From: CAYFUT01 sp964346395
GTDB lineage: Bacteria > Bacillota > Halanaerobiia > Halobacteroidales > Halobacteroidaceae
DNA: 33,572 nt
Assembly: GCA_964346395.1 (NCBI GenBank)
Contig: CAYFUT010000024.1
Span: forward strand, 1-33,572
Direction of reading: 5' to 3'
Shown here: positions 14,757-23,474 of the stretch, piece after piece
How positions within the stretch are numbered: position 1 is the stretch's first letter
Layout: each line of letters starts with the position of its first letter
Notes under the pieces: generated by a model
The model's database searches: none
The model's input: only the letters and a program-made list of their open reading frames with translations
Told to the model about the DNA's origin: nothing
Translations under genes and position numbers: made by a program

Positions 14757-15596
14757 TTGCAAGAAATTTTTGCTCGCTTTTATAAAAATAAATTAGCTTT
14801 TACCGGCCTGATGATTTTACTCTTTTATTTATTGTTAGCTGTGACTGCTCCTTTTGTAGCTCCCTATGAACCCTTGAAGATGAATCCAGTAGAAAGATTG
14901 CAGGGGCCTTCAGCTGAACACTGGCTCGGTACTGATCAGTTTGGGCGCGATATTTTAAGTCGGATTATTTACGGCACTCGGATTTCTTTTAAGGTAGGAC
15001 TTATTTCAGTTAGTATTGCGTTAGTAGTGGGGGTAGCTATGGGAGTAGTGGCCGGTTATTACGGCGGTTGGGTAGACCATATTTTATCACGAATTATGGA
15101 AATTATGTTTTCTTTTCCCCATATTTTACTTGCTTTAATAATTATGGCTTTATTGGGAGCTAGCTTAACTAATGTTATGATTGCGATTGGAATTGTCTAT
15201 ACGCCTATATTTGCCCGGATTGCAAGGGGAGCTACTTTATCTATTAAGGATTCACTTTATGTAGAAGCAGCTCATTCTATTGGTGTAGATGATTTAGTAG
15301 TTATGTGGAGGCATATTCTACCGAATATTTTAGCTCCCGTGATTGTGCAAACCACGCTGTCTTTTGGATTTGCAATTCGAGCTGAGGCAGCTTTGAGTTT
15401 TTTAGGTTTAGGTGTGGAACCTGATGTTCCTTCCTGGGGCATTATGTTAAATCAGGGTACAGACTGGTTGGGTACTGCCTGGTGGATGTCGGTGTTTCCT
15501 GGTTTAGCGGCTACTCTGGCTATTTTAAGCTTTAATGTACTGGGGGATGGATTAAGAGATGCCTTAGACCCTAAATTAAAGAATGAATTAGAATAG
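14757..15596 (+). CDS. dppC: Peptide ABC transporter permease, DppC type
   Basis: 279 residues, forming the membrane channel with the preceding permease. It starts at TTG 14757 behind GGGAGGTGA (14742-14750); no ATG lies at suitable spacing. Seen: an N-terminal helix (LAFTGLMILLFYLLLAVTAP), the block HWLGTDQFGRDILSRIIYGTRIS that marks DppC, the loop EAAHSIGVDDLVVMWRHILPN, and LGDGLRDALDPKLK at the C-terminus. Confidence 0.95.
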   Translation: MQEIFARFYKNKLAFTGLMILLFYLLLAVTAPFVAPYEPLKMNPVERLQGPSAEHWLGTDQFGRDILSRIIYGTRISFKVGLISVSIALVVGVAMGVVAGYYGGWVDHILSRIMEIMFSFPHILLALIIMALLGASLTNVMIAIGIVYTPIFARIARGATLSIKDSLYVEAAHSIGVDDLVVMWRHILPNILAPVIVQTTLSFGFAIRAEAALSFLGLGVEPDVPSWGIMLNQGTDWLGTAWWMSVFPGLAATLAILSFNVLGDGLRDALDPKLKNELE

Positions 15597-15613
15597 GAAG
15601 GGAGAATTTTTGT

Positions 15614-16591
15614 ATGGCTGATAAATTAATTGAAGTAAAGGATTTAAAAACCCATTTTGATACAAAAGATGGGCTGGTTAAAGCTGTGGACGGAATTAAT
15701 TTTTCGATTGCAAGAAATGAAATTATGGCTTTAGTCGGCGAGTCCGGCTGCGGAAAGAGTGTAACCTCTTTAAGTATTATGGGGCTGGTCGGAGAAAAAA
15801 AGAGTGAACTTGTTCAAGGAGAGATAGTCTTTAAAGGGGAAGATTTAATGCAGAAAAATGAGGAAGAGTTAAGGCAGATTCGGGGCAATGAAATTTCGAT
15901 TATCTTCCAGGATCCGATGACGTCCCTGAATCCAGTCTATACTGTCGGTAATCAACTGGCAGAAGTACCTACTTTACATGAAACTATAGATAAAGAATCG
16001 GCCTGGAAGTTGGCAGTTAAGACGTTGGATAAAGTGGGAATTTCCTCAGCTGAATCTAGAGCTGAACAGTACCCGCATCAATTTAGCGGCGGAATGAGAC
16101 AGCGGGGCGTAATCGGAATGTCGCTGATGTGCGGTCCTGATTTATTGATTGCTGATGAGCCGACGACGGCGCTGGACGTTACTATTCAAGCTCAGATTCT
16201 TGACTTAATTAAGGAACTGCGGGATGATACCAATGCGGGAATTATGATGATTACACATAATATGGGAGTAGTAGCTGAACTATGTGATACAGTGGCCGTT
16301 ATGTACGCTGGTCAGTTAGTAGAGAAAGCTCCGGTGGAAGAATTATTTGAGAATCCGCTGCATCCTTATACTCACGGTTTATTGGCTTCAGTACCTCAGC
16401 CTGGGCAGCAGGAAAAATTAACTCCTATTGACGGACAACCACCTGATTTAAATGACTTACCTCCCGGCTGTCGGTTTGCTGAGCGGTGTCCAGATGCTGT
16501 GGAGACATGTCAGGTTAAAAATCCAACTATGGTTAAGAAGACAGCTGATCATGCGGTAGCCTGTTGGCGGGAGGAGGATAGCGATGAGTGA
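15614..16591 (+). CDS. dppD: Peptide ABC transporter ATPase, DppD type
   Basis: 325 residues. Walker A GESGCGKS, Q-loop IIFQDPMTSLNPV, signature FSGGMRQRGVIGMSL (slightly unusual, most relatives have RQRVMIAMAL), Walker B LLIADEPTTALD and switch His in MITHNMGVV. The C-terminal oligopeptide-transporter domain has the Cys set GCRFAERCPDAVETC and a last Cys in VACW, as in the family. The 3' end overlaps the next ATPase gene by 8 bases, so the two are coupled. Confidence 0.95.
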   Translation: MADKLIEVKDLKTHFDTKDGLVKAVDGINFSIARNEIMALVGESGCGKSVTSLSIMGLVGEKKSELVQGEIVFKGEDLMQKNEEELRQIRGNEISIIFQDPMTSLNPVYTVGNQLAEVPTLHETIDKESAWKLAVKTLDKVGISSAESRAEQYPHQFSGGMRQRGVIGMSLMCGPDLLIADEPTTALDVTIQAQILDLIKELRDDTNAGIMMITHNMGVVAELCDTVAVMYAGQLVEKAPVEELFENPLHPYTHGLLASVPQPGQQEKLTPIDGQPPDLNDLPPGCRFAERCPDAVETCQVKNPTMVKKTADHAVACWREEDSDE

Positions 16592-17555
16592 TTCGTTAGT
16601 AACAGTTAAAAATTTAAAGAAACATTTTGAATTAGGCGGTGGTTTCCTGTCGCAAAAAGAAGGGGTTGTCAAAGCAGTTGACGGAGTTAACTTTAAGATA
16701 TATGAAGGAGAAACTCTCGGAATTGTGGGGGAATCAGGCTGCGGGAAGTCCACCACTGGTAAGCTTTTGTTAAGGCTGCTGGATCCGACAGAAGGTCAAG
16801 TTCTGTTTGACGGCGATGATTTAACTAGTTTGTCGCAGCAGGAATTAAAGGAGAAACGCAGAAACTTTCAGATGATTTTTCAGGATCCGTATGCTTCTTT
16901 GAATCCGCGGATGACAGTCAAAAAGATTATTGAAGAGCCGCTACGGACGCATAATTTATATCAAGATAATCGGAAAGAAAGATTAGCCGAACTGCTGGAT
17001 GCGGTCAGTATTGCTCCCAGCTATATGGATCGCTATCCGCATGAATTTTCCGGCGGCCAGCGGCAGCGGATAGGGTTGGCCCGAGCATTAGCTGTTAATC
17101 CTAAGTTTATTGTCGCCGATGAACCGGTAGCTGCACTCGATGTTTCCATTCAGGCTCAGATTCTAAATTTAATGAATCAACTGCAGGAAGAATTCGGCTT
17201 GACGTATCTATTTATTGCGCATGATTTAAGTGTTGTAGAATATATCAGCGATCGGGTTGGGGTTATGTATTTAGGCAAATTAGTAGAAATGACAGCGAGT
17301 AAAGATTTGTATCAAGAACCGCTCCATCCCTATACCAAAGCTTTAATGTCGGCGATTCCGATTCCTGATCCCAAGGCTAAGGAAGAGAGGATTCCCCTTA
17401 CAGGAGAAGTACCGAGTCCAGTGGATCCGCCGACAGGATGTAATTTTCATCCTCGATGTCCTTTTGCCGAAGATATCTGTCGGCAAGAAGAGCCGGAATT
17501 TAAAGAAGTTAAACCGGAGCATTATGCAGCCTGCCATTTGGTTGCTGAAGAGTAG
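16584..17555 (+). CDS. dppF: Peptide ABC transporter ATPase, DppF type
   Basis: 323 residues; second nucleotide-binding subunit, working as a heterodimer with DppD. Walker A GESGCGKSTTGK, Q-loop MIFQDPYASLNPRMTV, signature FSGGQRQRIGLARAL, Walker B FIVADEPVAALD (most relatives have EPVSALD), His in FIAHDLSVV, and a C-terminal domain with GCNFHPRCPFAEDIC. The ribosome site GGAGGA lies inside the end of dppD. It is the last gene of the operon; a terminator follows 40 bases later. Confidence 0.95.
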   Translation: MSDSLVTVKNLKKHFELGGGFLSQKEGVVKAVDGVNFKIYEGETLGIVGESGCGKSTTGKLLLRLLDPTEGQVLFDGDDLTSLSQQELKEKRRNFQMIFQDPYASLNPRMTVKKIIEEPLRTHNLYQDNRKERLAELLDAVSIAPSYMDRYPHEFSGGQRQRIGLARALAVNPKFIVADEPVAALDVSIQAQILNLMNQLQEEFGLTYLFIAHDLSVVEYISDRVGVMYLGKLVEMTASKDLYQEPLHPYTKALMSAIPIPDPKAKEERIPLTGEVPSPVDPPTGCNFHPRCPFAEDICRQEEPEFKEVKPEHYAACHLVAEE

Positions 17556-17595
17556 AAAAATAGCTCAAACAGAAAATCAATAAATTTAGCAAATA

Positions 17596-17624
17596 GCACA
17601 AACCCATTATGGGTTTGTGCTTTT
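17596..17624 (+). terminator. Operon terminator after dppF
   Basis: GCACAAACCC pairs perfectly with GGGTTTGTGC across ATTAT and is followed by TTTT. It closes the peptide ABC operon. Confidence 0.85.
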
Positions 17625-17745
17625 AAAGTATAATTAAGGTCAAGATTAAAAAAAGAATGGGTTAAACTATTAGATTAAGACTAGATATATTTTTGTAAAA
17701 ACCCATTAATTCGTATTAGAACAATTAATTACAGTTGTTTTGCTT

Positions 17746-17766
17746 GTTTTAAAAGCAGTTTAAAAC
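17746..17766. promoter_or_regulatory. Inverted repeat upstream of a -24/-12 promoter, candidate activator site
   Basis: GTTTTAAA-AGCAG-TTTAAAAC is a perfect 8-base inverted repeat with a 5-base spacer, about 40 bases ahead of the -24 element. Activators of sigma-54 bind upstream inverted repeats. AT-rich sequence gives such repeats by chance fairly often, so this is tentative. Confidence 0.35.
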
Positions 17767-17802
17767 AGAAGAGAAAAGTCTTTTTTGCGTTTTAGGTTAA
17801 TT

Positions 17803-17818
17803 TGGAATGAAAGTTGCA
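17803..17818 (+). promoter_or_regulatory. Sigma-54 (-24/-12) promoter ahead of the OPT transporter operon
   Basis: TGGAATGAAAGTTGCA has the invariant GG and GC at the required 12-base offset and the TTGCA of the -12 element. It matches 13 of 16 positions of the promoter ahead of glmS. A sigma-54 activator gene lies at 31268. Confidence 0.7.
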
Positions 17819-18077
17819 TACTTATAATAATGAAGGTAGTGCGCATAGTGTGAACTTTTAAACTAAGAGATAATAAGATTATAATTTGAAGTAAATTTAC
17901 GAGAATAAATAAGACTATAAGGTTATTAATAAGTGACATCTGATTTAGTCGGAAAAGAAGGGAGGGATAAAAAGATTGATTTAATCAAAAAAGAGAGATT
18001 AAAATATTAGTTGAAATTTATTGAGAGAGATAATTTATTTATTAAAATAATTATCAATAATAGAAAGGGGAAAAGAA

Positions 18078-19793
18078 ATGAATGAAGAACAAGATAATAG
18101 TAATCTTAAATTTACAGAGATAATTAAGAATTTTATAGTTAAAAAAAGAGAAGTAACTTGGAAAGCTCTTCTGTTTGGTTTGTTATTTGGAGCTATTTTG
18201 GCAAGTGCAAATGTATATTTAGCCATGAAAGTAGGAGCTTTTAACCCTGGTTCAATGCCGGGAGCTATTTTAGGTTCAGGGTTATTACATTTGTTTGGTA
18301 GTAGTAATCTTATTTTGGAGACGAATATAATTCAGACTATAGCTTCTGCAGGGGCTAATTTTTCAGGAGTTTTCTTTGGTGCTCTGCCTGTTGCTTCGCA
18401 CTTTGATGTTATGCCTCCCTATTTCTTAATGGTATTATATTTGGCCTTTGGAGGTATTGTAGGTATCTCTTTAACTGTATTATTCAGACGATATTTGGTT
18501 GTAGAAGAAGGACTACCGTATCCAAGTGGTACGGCAGTAGGAAATACACTAGAGGTTGTTAATGAAGGTAAATCATCTATAAAAAAGATGAAACTTTTAT
18601 TGTCTGGATTGGTTATTGCTTCTGTGGTTGCTTTGCTGCAGTCGCAAATTTTTAACGGCTTTTTACCTTCGGCAATCAATTTTACTGATAAGCTGCCGAA
18701 TGGATTTATGTACGGAATTGCTTTTTCTCCATTACTGTTAGGTTTTGGTTATATAATGGGACTTAAATCAGCTATTGGCTATTTTTCAGGAACAGTTTTA
18801 AGTTGGCTTATAATTTCGCCAGTAGTTGTCAGTCAAGGAATTGTAGAAAAAGCGGCCTGGGCGCCGATAGCTAAATTAATAGCCTCTCCGGCTTCTGGAT
18901 TACTAATTGGCGGCACTTTGCTGCCGATGGTTATTAATTTTGAGTCAGTGATTAATGCTTTTAAAGCTTTGGCTAATTTCCGAAGTAAGGGAGACGGTCA
19001 AAGTGAAGAGCAAGATGATACGGAGCTAGATTTACCACTGAAAGTTCCCTTAATTATTATCGGAATTGGAGCATTATTGATGATATTCTCTTTTGGGAAT
19101 TATGCACCTTTGTGGGGTTTTCCGTTTGTAATTGTGTTAGCTATTGTATTTGGATTAGTAGCAGCGAGAGCAACAGGAGAAACTGGAATTTGTCCGACAA
19201 GTTTATTTGTTTGGATTGCTATGGCGGCAATTGGAGCTTTTATTACTAAAAATCCGGGAGTAATTGCTTTCTTAGCTGGGATTGCTGCGGTAGCTGTAGG
19301 TCAGGCATCTGATAGCATGAATGATTTAAAGACAGGACATATGGTAAAGGCCACACCTGCTTCTCAGCAGTTAGTTCAGTATGCAGGATTAATTGGTGGT
19401 GCTATTGCTGCTCCGTTTGCCTTTAAAGTTATCGTTGAGGCGCATGGTATTTTCAACCAGCAGTTCCCAGTTCCTTTTGGGGTAGTAGCTAAAGGAATTG
19501 TGACTAGCATATCGCAGGGAACAAATCCATTTAATGGGTTAACTTTGAGTGCTGGTTTATTAGGTGGAGGAGTTCTTTCCTTCTTTGGTCTGCCGGCTTT
19601 ACCAGTAGGATTAGGTATGTTTGCGCCGGTGACTTTCGGGCCAACTGTGCTGATTGGCGGATTAATCAGAAAATACTTGTCTTCTAAAGGAGAAGAGGAA
19701 GAAGATGATGGCGTAGCCTTTTTCTCGGGAGCTTTAGCTGGGCAAGGATTAATGGGAGTTATTACAGCTGCCATTATAGCGTTTTTCTTGTAA
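18078..19793 (+). CDS. OPT-family oligopeptide transporter
   Basis: 571 residues with about 14 hydrophobic segments; OPT proteins bring in peptides (or metal chelates) using the ion gradient. Recognised from the opening GAILASANVYLAMKVGAF block, the RRYLVVEEGLPYPSGTAVGNTLEVV segment and GLVAARATGETGICP, all hallmarks of the bacterial OPT group. A soluble acidic loop (GDGQSEEQDDTELD, about 310-325) divides two halves. Ribosome site AAAGGGG precedes the ATG. It stands first in a run with three hydrolase-type genes, which favours peptides as the substrate, and is preceded by a -24/-12 promoter. Confidence 0.92.
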   Translation: MNEEQDNSNLKFTEIIKNFIVKKREVTWKALLFGLLFGAILASANVYLAMKVGAFNPGSMPGAILGSGLLHLFGSSNLILETNIIQTIASAGANFSGVFFGALPVASHFDVMPPYFLMVLYLAFGGIVGISLTVLFRRYLVVEEGLPYPSGTAVGNTLEVVNEGKSSIKKMKLLLSGLVIASVVALLQSQIFNGFLPSAINFTDKLPNGFMYGIAFSPLLLGFGYIMGLKSAIGYFSGTVLSWLIISPVVVSQGIVEKAAWAPIAKLIASPASGLLIGGTLLPMVINFESVINAFKALANFRSKGDGQSEEQDDTELDLPLKVPLIIIGIGALLMIFSFGNYAPLWGFPFVIVLAIVFGLVAARATGETGICPTSLFVWIAMAAIGAFITKNPGVIAFLAGIAAVAVGQASDSMNDLKTGHMVKATPASQQLVQYAGLIGGAIAAPFAFKVIVEAHGIFNQQFPVPFGVVAKGIVTSISQGTNPFNGLTLSAGLLGGGVLSFFGLPALPVGLGMFAPVTFGPTVLIGGLIRKYLSSKGEEEEDDGVAFFSGALAGQGLMGVITAAIIAFFL

Positions 19794-19799
19794 TGAAAA

Positions 19800-19893
19800 A
19801 CTGATAACAGTCATCAGTCGTCAGTTATTAGTTATCAGGTCATCTAATGCCTGGTGGCTGATAACTGACGATTAGTAATTAATAACTGATAAT
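19800..19893. repeat. Intergenic inverted-repeat element built from CTGATAAC/AGTTATCAG words
   Basis: Between the OPT gene and the DUF1028 gene the sequence repeats CTGATAAC, CAGTTATTAGTTATCAG and CTGATAACTGACG in opposing orientation across a 20-base centre (TCATCTAATGCCTGG). The arms are about 36-39 bases and imperfect. It has no frame and no T-run. Confidence 0.65.
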
Positions 19894-19910
19894 AATTCAG
19901 GGGGGATAAG

Positions 19911-20780
19911 ATGACGTATTCAATTGCAGCTTATGATCAAGAAAATGAAGAATGGGGAGTGGCAGTTCAATCTAAATTTTTGGCAGTAGGTTCATTAGTT
20001 CCCTGGGCTAAAGCAGGGGTAGGAGCAATTGCTACTCAGGCTAAAACAAATGCTAATTACGGTAAAAGAGGATTTGAATTGATTGAACAGGGGCTGGAAG
20101 CAGAAGAAGTAATAGAAAAATTAGTAGCTGAGGATGAAGAAGGAGAGGCGCGCCAAGTAGGAGTGGTAGATACAGAGGGGAAGACTGCTGCTTATACTGG
20201 TGAGGGATGTCTTAAATGGGCTGGGCATAGAACTGGAGATAATTATACATGTCAAGGTAATGTATTGTTAGGAGAAGTCGTGCTTAAGGAAATGGAAGCA
20301 TCTTTTCAAACTAGTAATGGAGATTTAGCTGATAGATTACTGCAGGCGATTGAAGCTGCTCAACAGGCCGGTGGAGAAAGAAGAGGACGCCAGTCAGCAG
20401 CTTTAATAGTTAAGAAATTCGGTGAAGGATTTTTCGGCGAAATTAATCAGTATGTTGATTTAAGAGTGGACGATAGTTTAACTCCTATTCAAAAACTGAG
20501 AAAATTACTGGAAAAACACAGAATTGAGTATGCTCCTAATCACCGCAATAAATATTATCAGTTTGCGGGAGAAACTAAACATAAGTTATTAGAGAGACTT
20601 AAGGAAGTAGATATAATAGAAGCTCCATTGGAGGGAACAGCTAAAGAAGCTATCTATCAATTTGGAGAGGAAAATGGCTTTACTAGAGACAAAATTTTCA
20701 AAGGAGATTTGATTAATGGTGAAGTGGTTAATGAACTGGTTAATCTTTATTATCAATCTGAATATGAAGTCTTAAAGTAG
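19911..20780 (+). CDS. DUF1028 family protein (Ntn-hydrolase-like fold) with C-terminal extension
   Basis: 289 residues. The N-terminal 200 carry the DUF1028 signature: MTYSIAAYDQENEEWGVAVQS, FLAVGSLVPWAKAGVGAIATQ, NYGKRGFELI, RQVGVVD, GHRTGDNYTCQGNVLLGEVV and AGGERRGRQSAALIV, ending in YVDLRVDD. The remaining 80 residues resemble the small putative peptidoglycan-binding domain often attached to this family. No function is established; members frequently sit beside amidohydrolases and peptidases, as here. The gene after it starts 16 bases on, so the two are cotranscribed. Ribosome site GGGGGG precedes the ATG. Confidence 0.88.
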   Translation: MTYSIAAYDQENEEWGVAVQSKFLAVGSLVPWAKAGVGAIATQAKTNANYGKRGFELIEQGLEAEEVIEKLVAEDEEGEARQVGVVDTEGKTAAYTGEGCLKWAGHRTGDNYTCQGNVLLGEVVLKEMEASFQTSNGDLADRLLQAIEAAQQAGGERRGRQSAALIVKKFGEGFFGEINQYVDLRVDDSLTPIQKLRKLLEKHRIEYAPNHRNKYYQFAGETKHKLLERLKEVDIIEAPLEGTAKEAIYQFGEENGFTRDKIFKGDLINGEVVNELVNLYYQSEYEVLK

Positions 20781-20796
20781 TTAGAGGGGCGATTTG

Positions 20797-21951
20797 ATGT
20801 TAGCAATTACAGGAGCTAAAATAATTACTATGGCCGATAGAATAATTGAAAAGGGAACTATTTTGATTAATGATGAGGGAAAAATAAGACAAATAGAAAA
20901 GAATATAGATCTACCAGCTAGAAGTGAAGTGATTGCTGCCCGGGGAAAAATTGTAATTCCCGGGTTAGTTGATGCTCATACCCATTTAGGAATTGATGAA
21001 GAAGGTTTGGGCTGGGAGGGAGATGATTATAACGAAGCAACTGATCCTATTACTCCTCATCTGCGCGCTATTGACGGGATTAATCCTCAAGATTCAGGTT
21101 TGACTGATGCCCGCCGGCATGGTATAACTACAGTTATGAGTTGCCCCGGTAGTTCTAATGTATTAGGCGGTGAAACGGTAGTTATTAAGACGCAAGGTGA
21201 TGTGGTAGATGAGATGGTAGTGAAAAATCCAGCCGGAATCAAGGGAGCTGTGGGCGAAAATCCCAAGCAGTTCTATGGCCAGCAGAAAGGAAAGATGCCG
21301 GCTACTAGAATGGGAATTATCGGTCTGCTGCGGAAGACACTAATGGAAGCTCAAGATTATGCAGCTAAAAAAGAAAAAGCAGAAGCTAAAGATCAATTAT
21401 GGGACCGAGATATTAAATTGGAAAGTGCAGCGCAATTGTTTACTGAAAGTCTGCCGCTGAAGGTTCATGCTCACCGCGGAGATGATGTGATGAGTGTAGT
21501 ACGTGTAGCGGAAGAATTTGATATTAACGTAACTATTGAGCATTGTACCGGCGGCCGTTATCTGGCCGATAAGTTGGCGGCAGCGGAAATTCCAGTTAGT
21601 GTGGGGCCGAATATGAGTGCGCGGCCGAAGGTGGAGTTAAAGGATAAATCTTTAGAGACAGCATCTGTATTAGCAAAAGCAGGAGTCAAAATAGCCTTAA
21701 TAACTGATCATCCGGTGACGCCGATCCAAAATTTACGGCTGAATGCTGCTTTGGTGGCTAATGCGGGGTTAAGTAAGCTGGAAGCTCTGCAGGCAGTAAC
21801 AATTAATCCAGCTGAAATTTTGGGGGTTGACGATCGAATAGGTAGTTTAGAACCCGGTAAGGATGCTGATTTAGCAATTTTTTCGGGCGATCCACTGCAG
21901 CTTGATTCGCAAGTTGAACAGGTATTAATTGAGGGTAAGCGAGTGCTTTGA
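20797..21951 (+). CDS. Metal-dependent amidohydrolase (imidazolonepropionase/adenine deaminase-like superfamily)
   Basis: 384 residues from ATG 20797, which is better spaced from GAGGGG (20784-20789) than the TTG just before it. Seen: an N-terminal beta-sandwich segment, the metal site GLVDAHTHLGID, VHAHRGDDV, TIEHCTGG and the catalytic Asp in LITDHPV, closing with ILGVDDRIGSLEPGKDADLAIF. These are the four standard metal-ligand positions of the superfamily. The substrate cannot be assigned. Operon position between a DUF1028 gene and an M20 gene, after a peptide transporter, suggests an acyl- or cyclised-amino-acid or peptide derivative. Confidence 0.88.
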   Translation: MLAITGAKIITMADRIIEKGTILINDEGKIRQIEKNIDLPARSEVIAARGKIVIPGLVDAHTHLGIDEEGLGWEGDDYNEATDPITPHLRAIDGINPQDSGLTDARRHGITTVMSCPGSSNVLGGETVVIKTQGDVVDEMVVKNPAGIKGAVGENPKQFYGQQKGKMPATRMGIIGLLRKTLMEAQDYAAKKEKAEAKDQLWDRDIKLESAAQLFTESLPLKVHAHRGDDVMSVVRVAEEFDINVTIEHCTGGRYLADKLAAAEIPVSVGPNMSARPKVELKDKSLETASVLAKAGVKIALITDHPVTPIQNLRLNAALVANAGLSKLEALQAVTINPAEILGVDDRIGSLEPGKDADLAIFSGDPLQLDSQVEQVLIEGKRVL

Positions 21952-22051
21952 GTTTGAGGTTAAGTTTGAGATTAAGATTAGGGTAGCTATAGAGATAAAT
22001 TCAAAAAAGTAAAATAAGACTTTAAATGACAAGAAAAGCGAGGGAAAATTA

Positions 22052-23236
22052 GTGAGTACTGAACAGATTAGACAGCTAATTGATCGGATTGAGTCAGAAG
22101 TAATTGACATCAGGCGACGACTCCATCAGAATCCGGAACTGGCTTTTGAAGAAACTGCTACTGCTCAGTTAGTGGCTGATAAATTAAATGAGCTTGATTT
22201 AGAAGTGAAAACGGGAGTTTATCAAACAGGAGTTACTGGGTTGCTGGAAAATTCAGGAGCAGAAAAGACTATTTTGCTGCGGGCTGATATGGATGCCCTG
22301 CCGATTCAAGAGGATACCGGTTTAGAATTTGCTTCCCAAAATAAGGGAGTAATGCACGCCTGCGGTCACGATGCTCATGTAGCAATTTTGCTGGGCACGG
22401 CTATGGTATTAAAGAAATTAGAGTCGGAACTGGGCGGTAATGTTAAGTTTGTGTTTCAACCGGCGGAAGAGGGGGAAGGCGGAGCTGAAGGAATGATCAA
22501 GGAAGGAATACTTACCGACCCTGCGGTGGATGCGGCTTTAGGCTTACATGTCTGGGGCTCGGTACCGAAGGGTGTTGTGGAGTCTAAAGTTGGCCCGTTT
22601 ATGGCTTCTCCTGATAGATTTGTGGTTCGTTTATTTGGTCAAGGCGGACATGCTGCTCAGCCGCATAATTGTGTAGATCCGGTTCCATTGGCAGCGGAAG
22701 TAATTAACGGCTTCCAAAGAATTGTCAGCCGCCAGATTGATCCGGTGGAGTCGGCAGTGATTTCCACCTGTCATGTAGAAGCAGGAGAAACCCATAATGT
22801 AATCCCTAACCAAGTTTTACTGGAAGGTACAGTCAGAAGTTTAAAGCCTAAAATTCGCCAGCAGCTGCCGAAATTAATGGAGGAAGTTGTCAGGAATGTA
22901 GCGGCAGTAAAGGGAGCTGATTATCAGTTTGAATATGATTATCGGTTTCCGCCGTTGATTAATAAACGGGAAATGACTAATTTAGTTCAGCAGGCAGCTA
23001 ATAAAATGCTGGGTCCGGCGCGGCTGCGCCAGGCAGCTAAACCGAATATGGGTGGAGAAGATTTTGCTTATTTTGCTCGGGAAGTTCCGGCCTGCTTTTT
23101 CTTTTTAGGAATTGCTCCTGCCGGAAGTTCTATTCAGCATCACCAGCCGGAATTTGTGGTGGATGATGATGTTTTAAAGGACGGAATAGCTGTTTTATCC
23201 CAGGCAGTAGTAGATTTTTTCACCAAAATGGGTTGA
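22052..23236 (+). CDS. M20-family N-acyl-amino-acid/peptide amidohydrolase
   Basis: 394 residues, with two metal ions in the active site. Seen: NPELAFEE, the metal-binding LLRADMDALPIQEDTG, MHACGHDAHVAILLG, FQPAEEGEGGAEGMI (catalytic Glu pair), LHVWGSVPKG, a dimerisation lid with GQGGHAAQPH, and the last metal ligand in NMGGEDFAYF. This is the HipO/AbgB/AmhX group, which cleaves N-acyl or aminoacyl amides. It starts at GTG behind GCGAGGG. The gap before it (21952-22051) carries repeated TTTGAG/TTAAG words. Confidence 0.93.
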   Translation: MSTEQIRQLIDRIESEVIDIRRRLHQNPELAFEETATAQLVADKLNELDLEVKTGVYQTGVTGLLENSGAEKTILLRADMDALPIQEDTGLEFASQNKGVMHACGHDAHVAILLGTAMVLKKLESELGGNVKFVFQPAEEGEGGAEGMIKEGILTDPAVDAALGLHVWGSVPKGVVESKVGPFMASPDRFVVRLFGQGGHAAQPHNCVDPVPLAAEVINGFQRIVSRQIDPVESAVISTCHVEAGETHNVIPNQVLLEGTVRSLKPKIRQQLPKLMEEVVRNVAAVKGADYQFEYDYRFPPLINKREMTNLVQQAANKMLGPARLRQAAKPNMGGEDFAYFAREVPACFFFLGIAPAGSSIQHHQPEFVVDDDVLKDGIAVLSQAVVDFFTKMG

Positions 23237-23288
23237 ATTAATAATTTAAGCAATAAAAATTATATAAATACCCCATTGATTTAGTGAA

Positions 23289-23312
23289 AGTAAAAAGCAA
23301 CAATGTTTTACT
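23289..23312. promoter_or_regulatory. Inverted repeat upstream of the glmS promoter, candidate activator site
   Basis: AGTAAAA and TTTTACT enclose AGCAACAATG, about 90 bases ahead of the -24 element, a usual distance for a sigma-54 activator site. Tentative because of short arms and AT-richness. Confidence 0.35.
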
Positions 23313-23401
23313 AAATAGATAGCTAATTAGGAAAGTTTATTATACTTGTGAGCCTAGGATTCAGCAGAAAATTTTAAAATTTAATGGTTAAATTGAAGGT
23401 T

Positions 23402-23417
23402 TGGCATTGAAGTTGCA
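23402..23417 (+). promoter_or_regulatory. Sigma-54 (-24/-12) promoter of the glutamate mutase operon
   Basis: TGGCATTGAAGTTGCA is close to the textbook TGGCAC-N5-TTGCA. The start of transcription would be near 23428, 47 bases ahead of glmS. With the similar element at 17803 and the activator gene at 31268 it makes a coherent control circuit. Confidence 0.85.
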
Positions 23418-23474
23418 TTTTTAATAGGGTAGAATTAAATATTAGATTTATTTAAATTAAAAGGTGGGATATTA

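Larger units (their letters stand above)
17625..18077 (+). other. Upstream region of the OPT transporter gene
   Basis: An AT-rich gap of about 450 bases. It holds a -24/-12 promoter (17803-17818) and an inverted repeat (17746-17766). The transcript leader would be about 245 bases long. An isolated GGGAGGG at 17960-17966 is followed only by about a dozen codons without a normal start, so I call no gene there. Confidence 0.5.

Noticed and set aside
17960..18008. Ribosome-site-like GGGAGGG with a short frame upstream of the OPT gene
   Set aside because: Only about a dozen codons without a standard start follow; a leader peptide is possible but unsupported.
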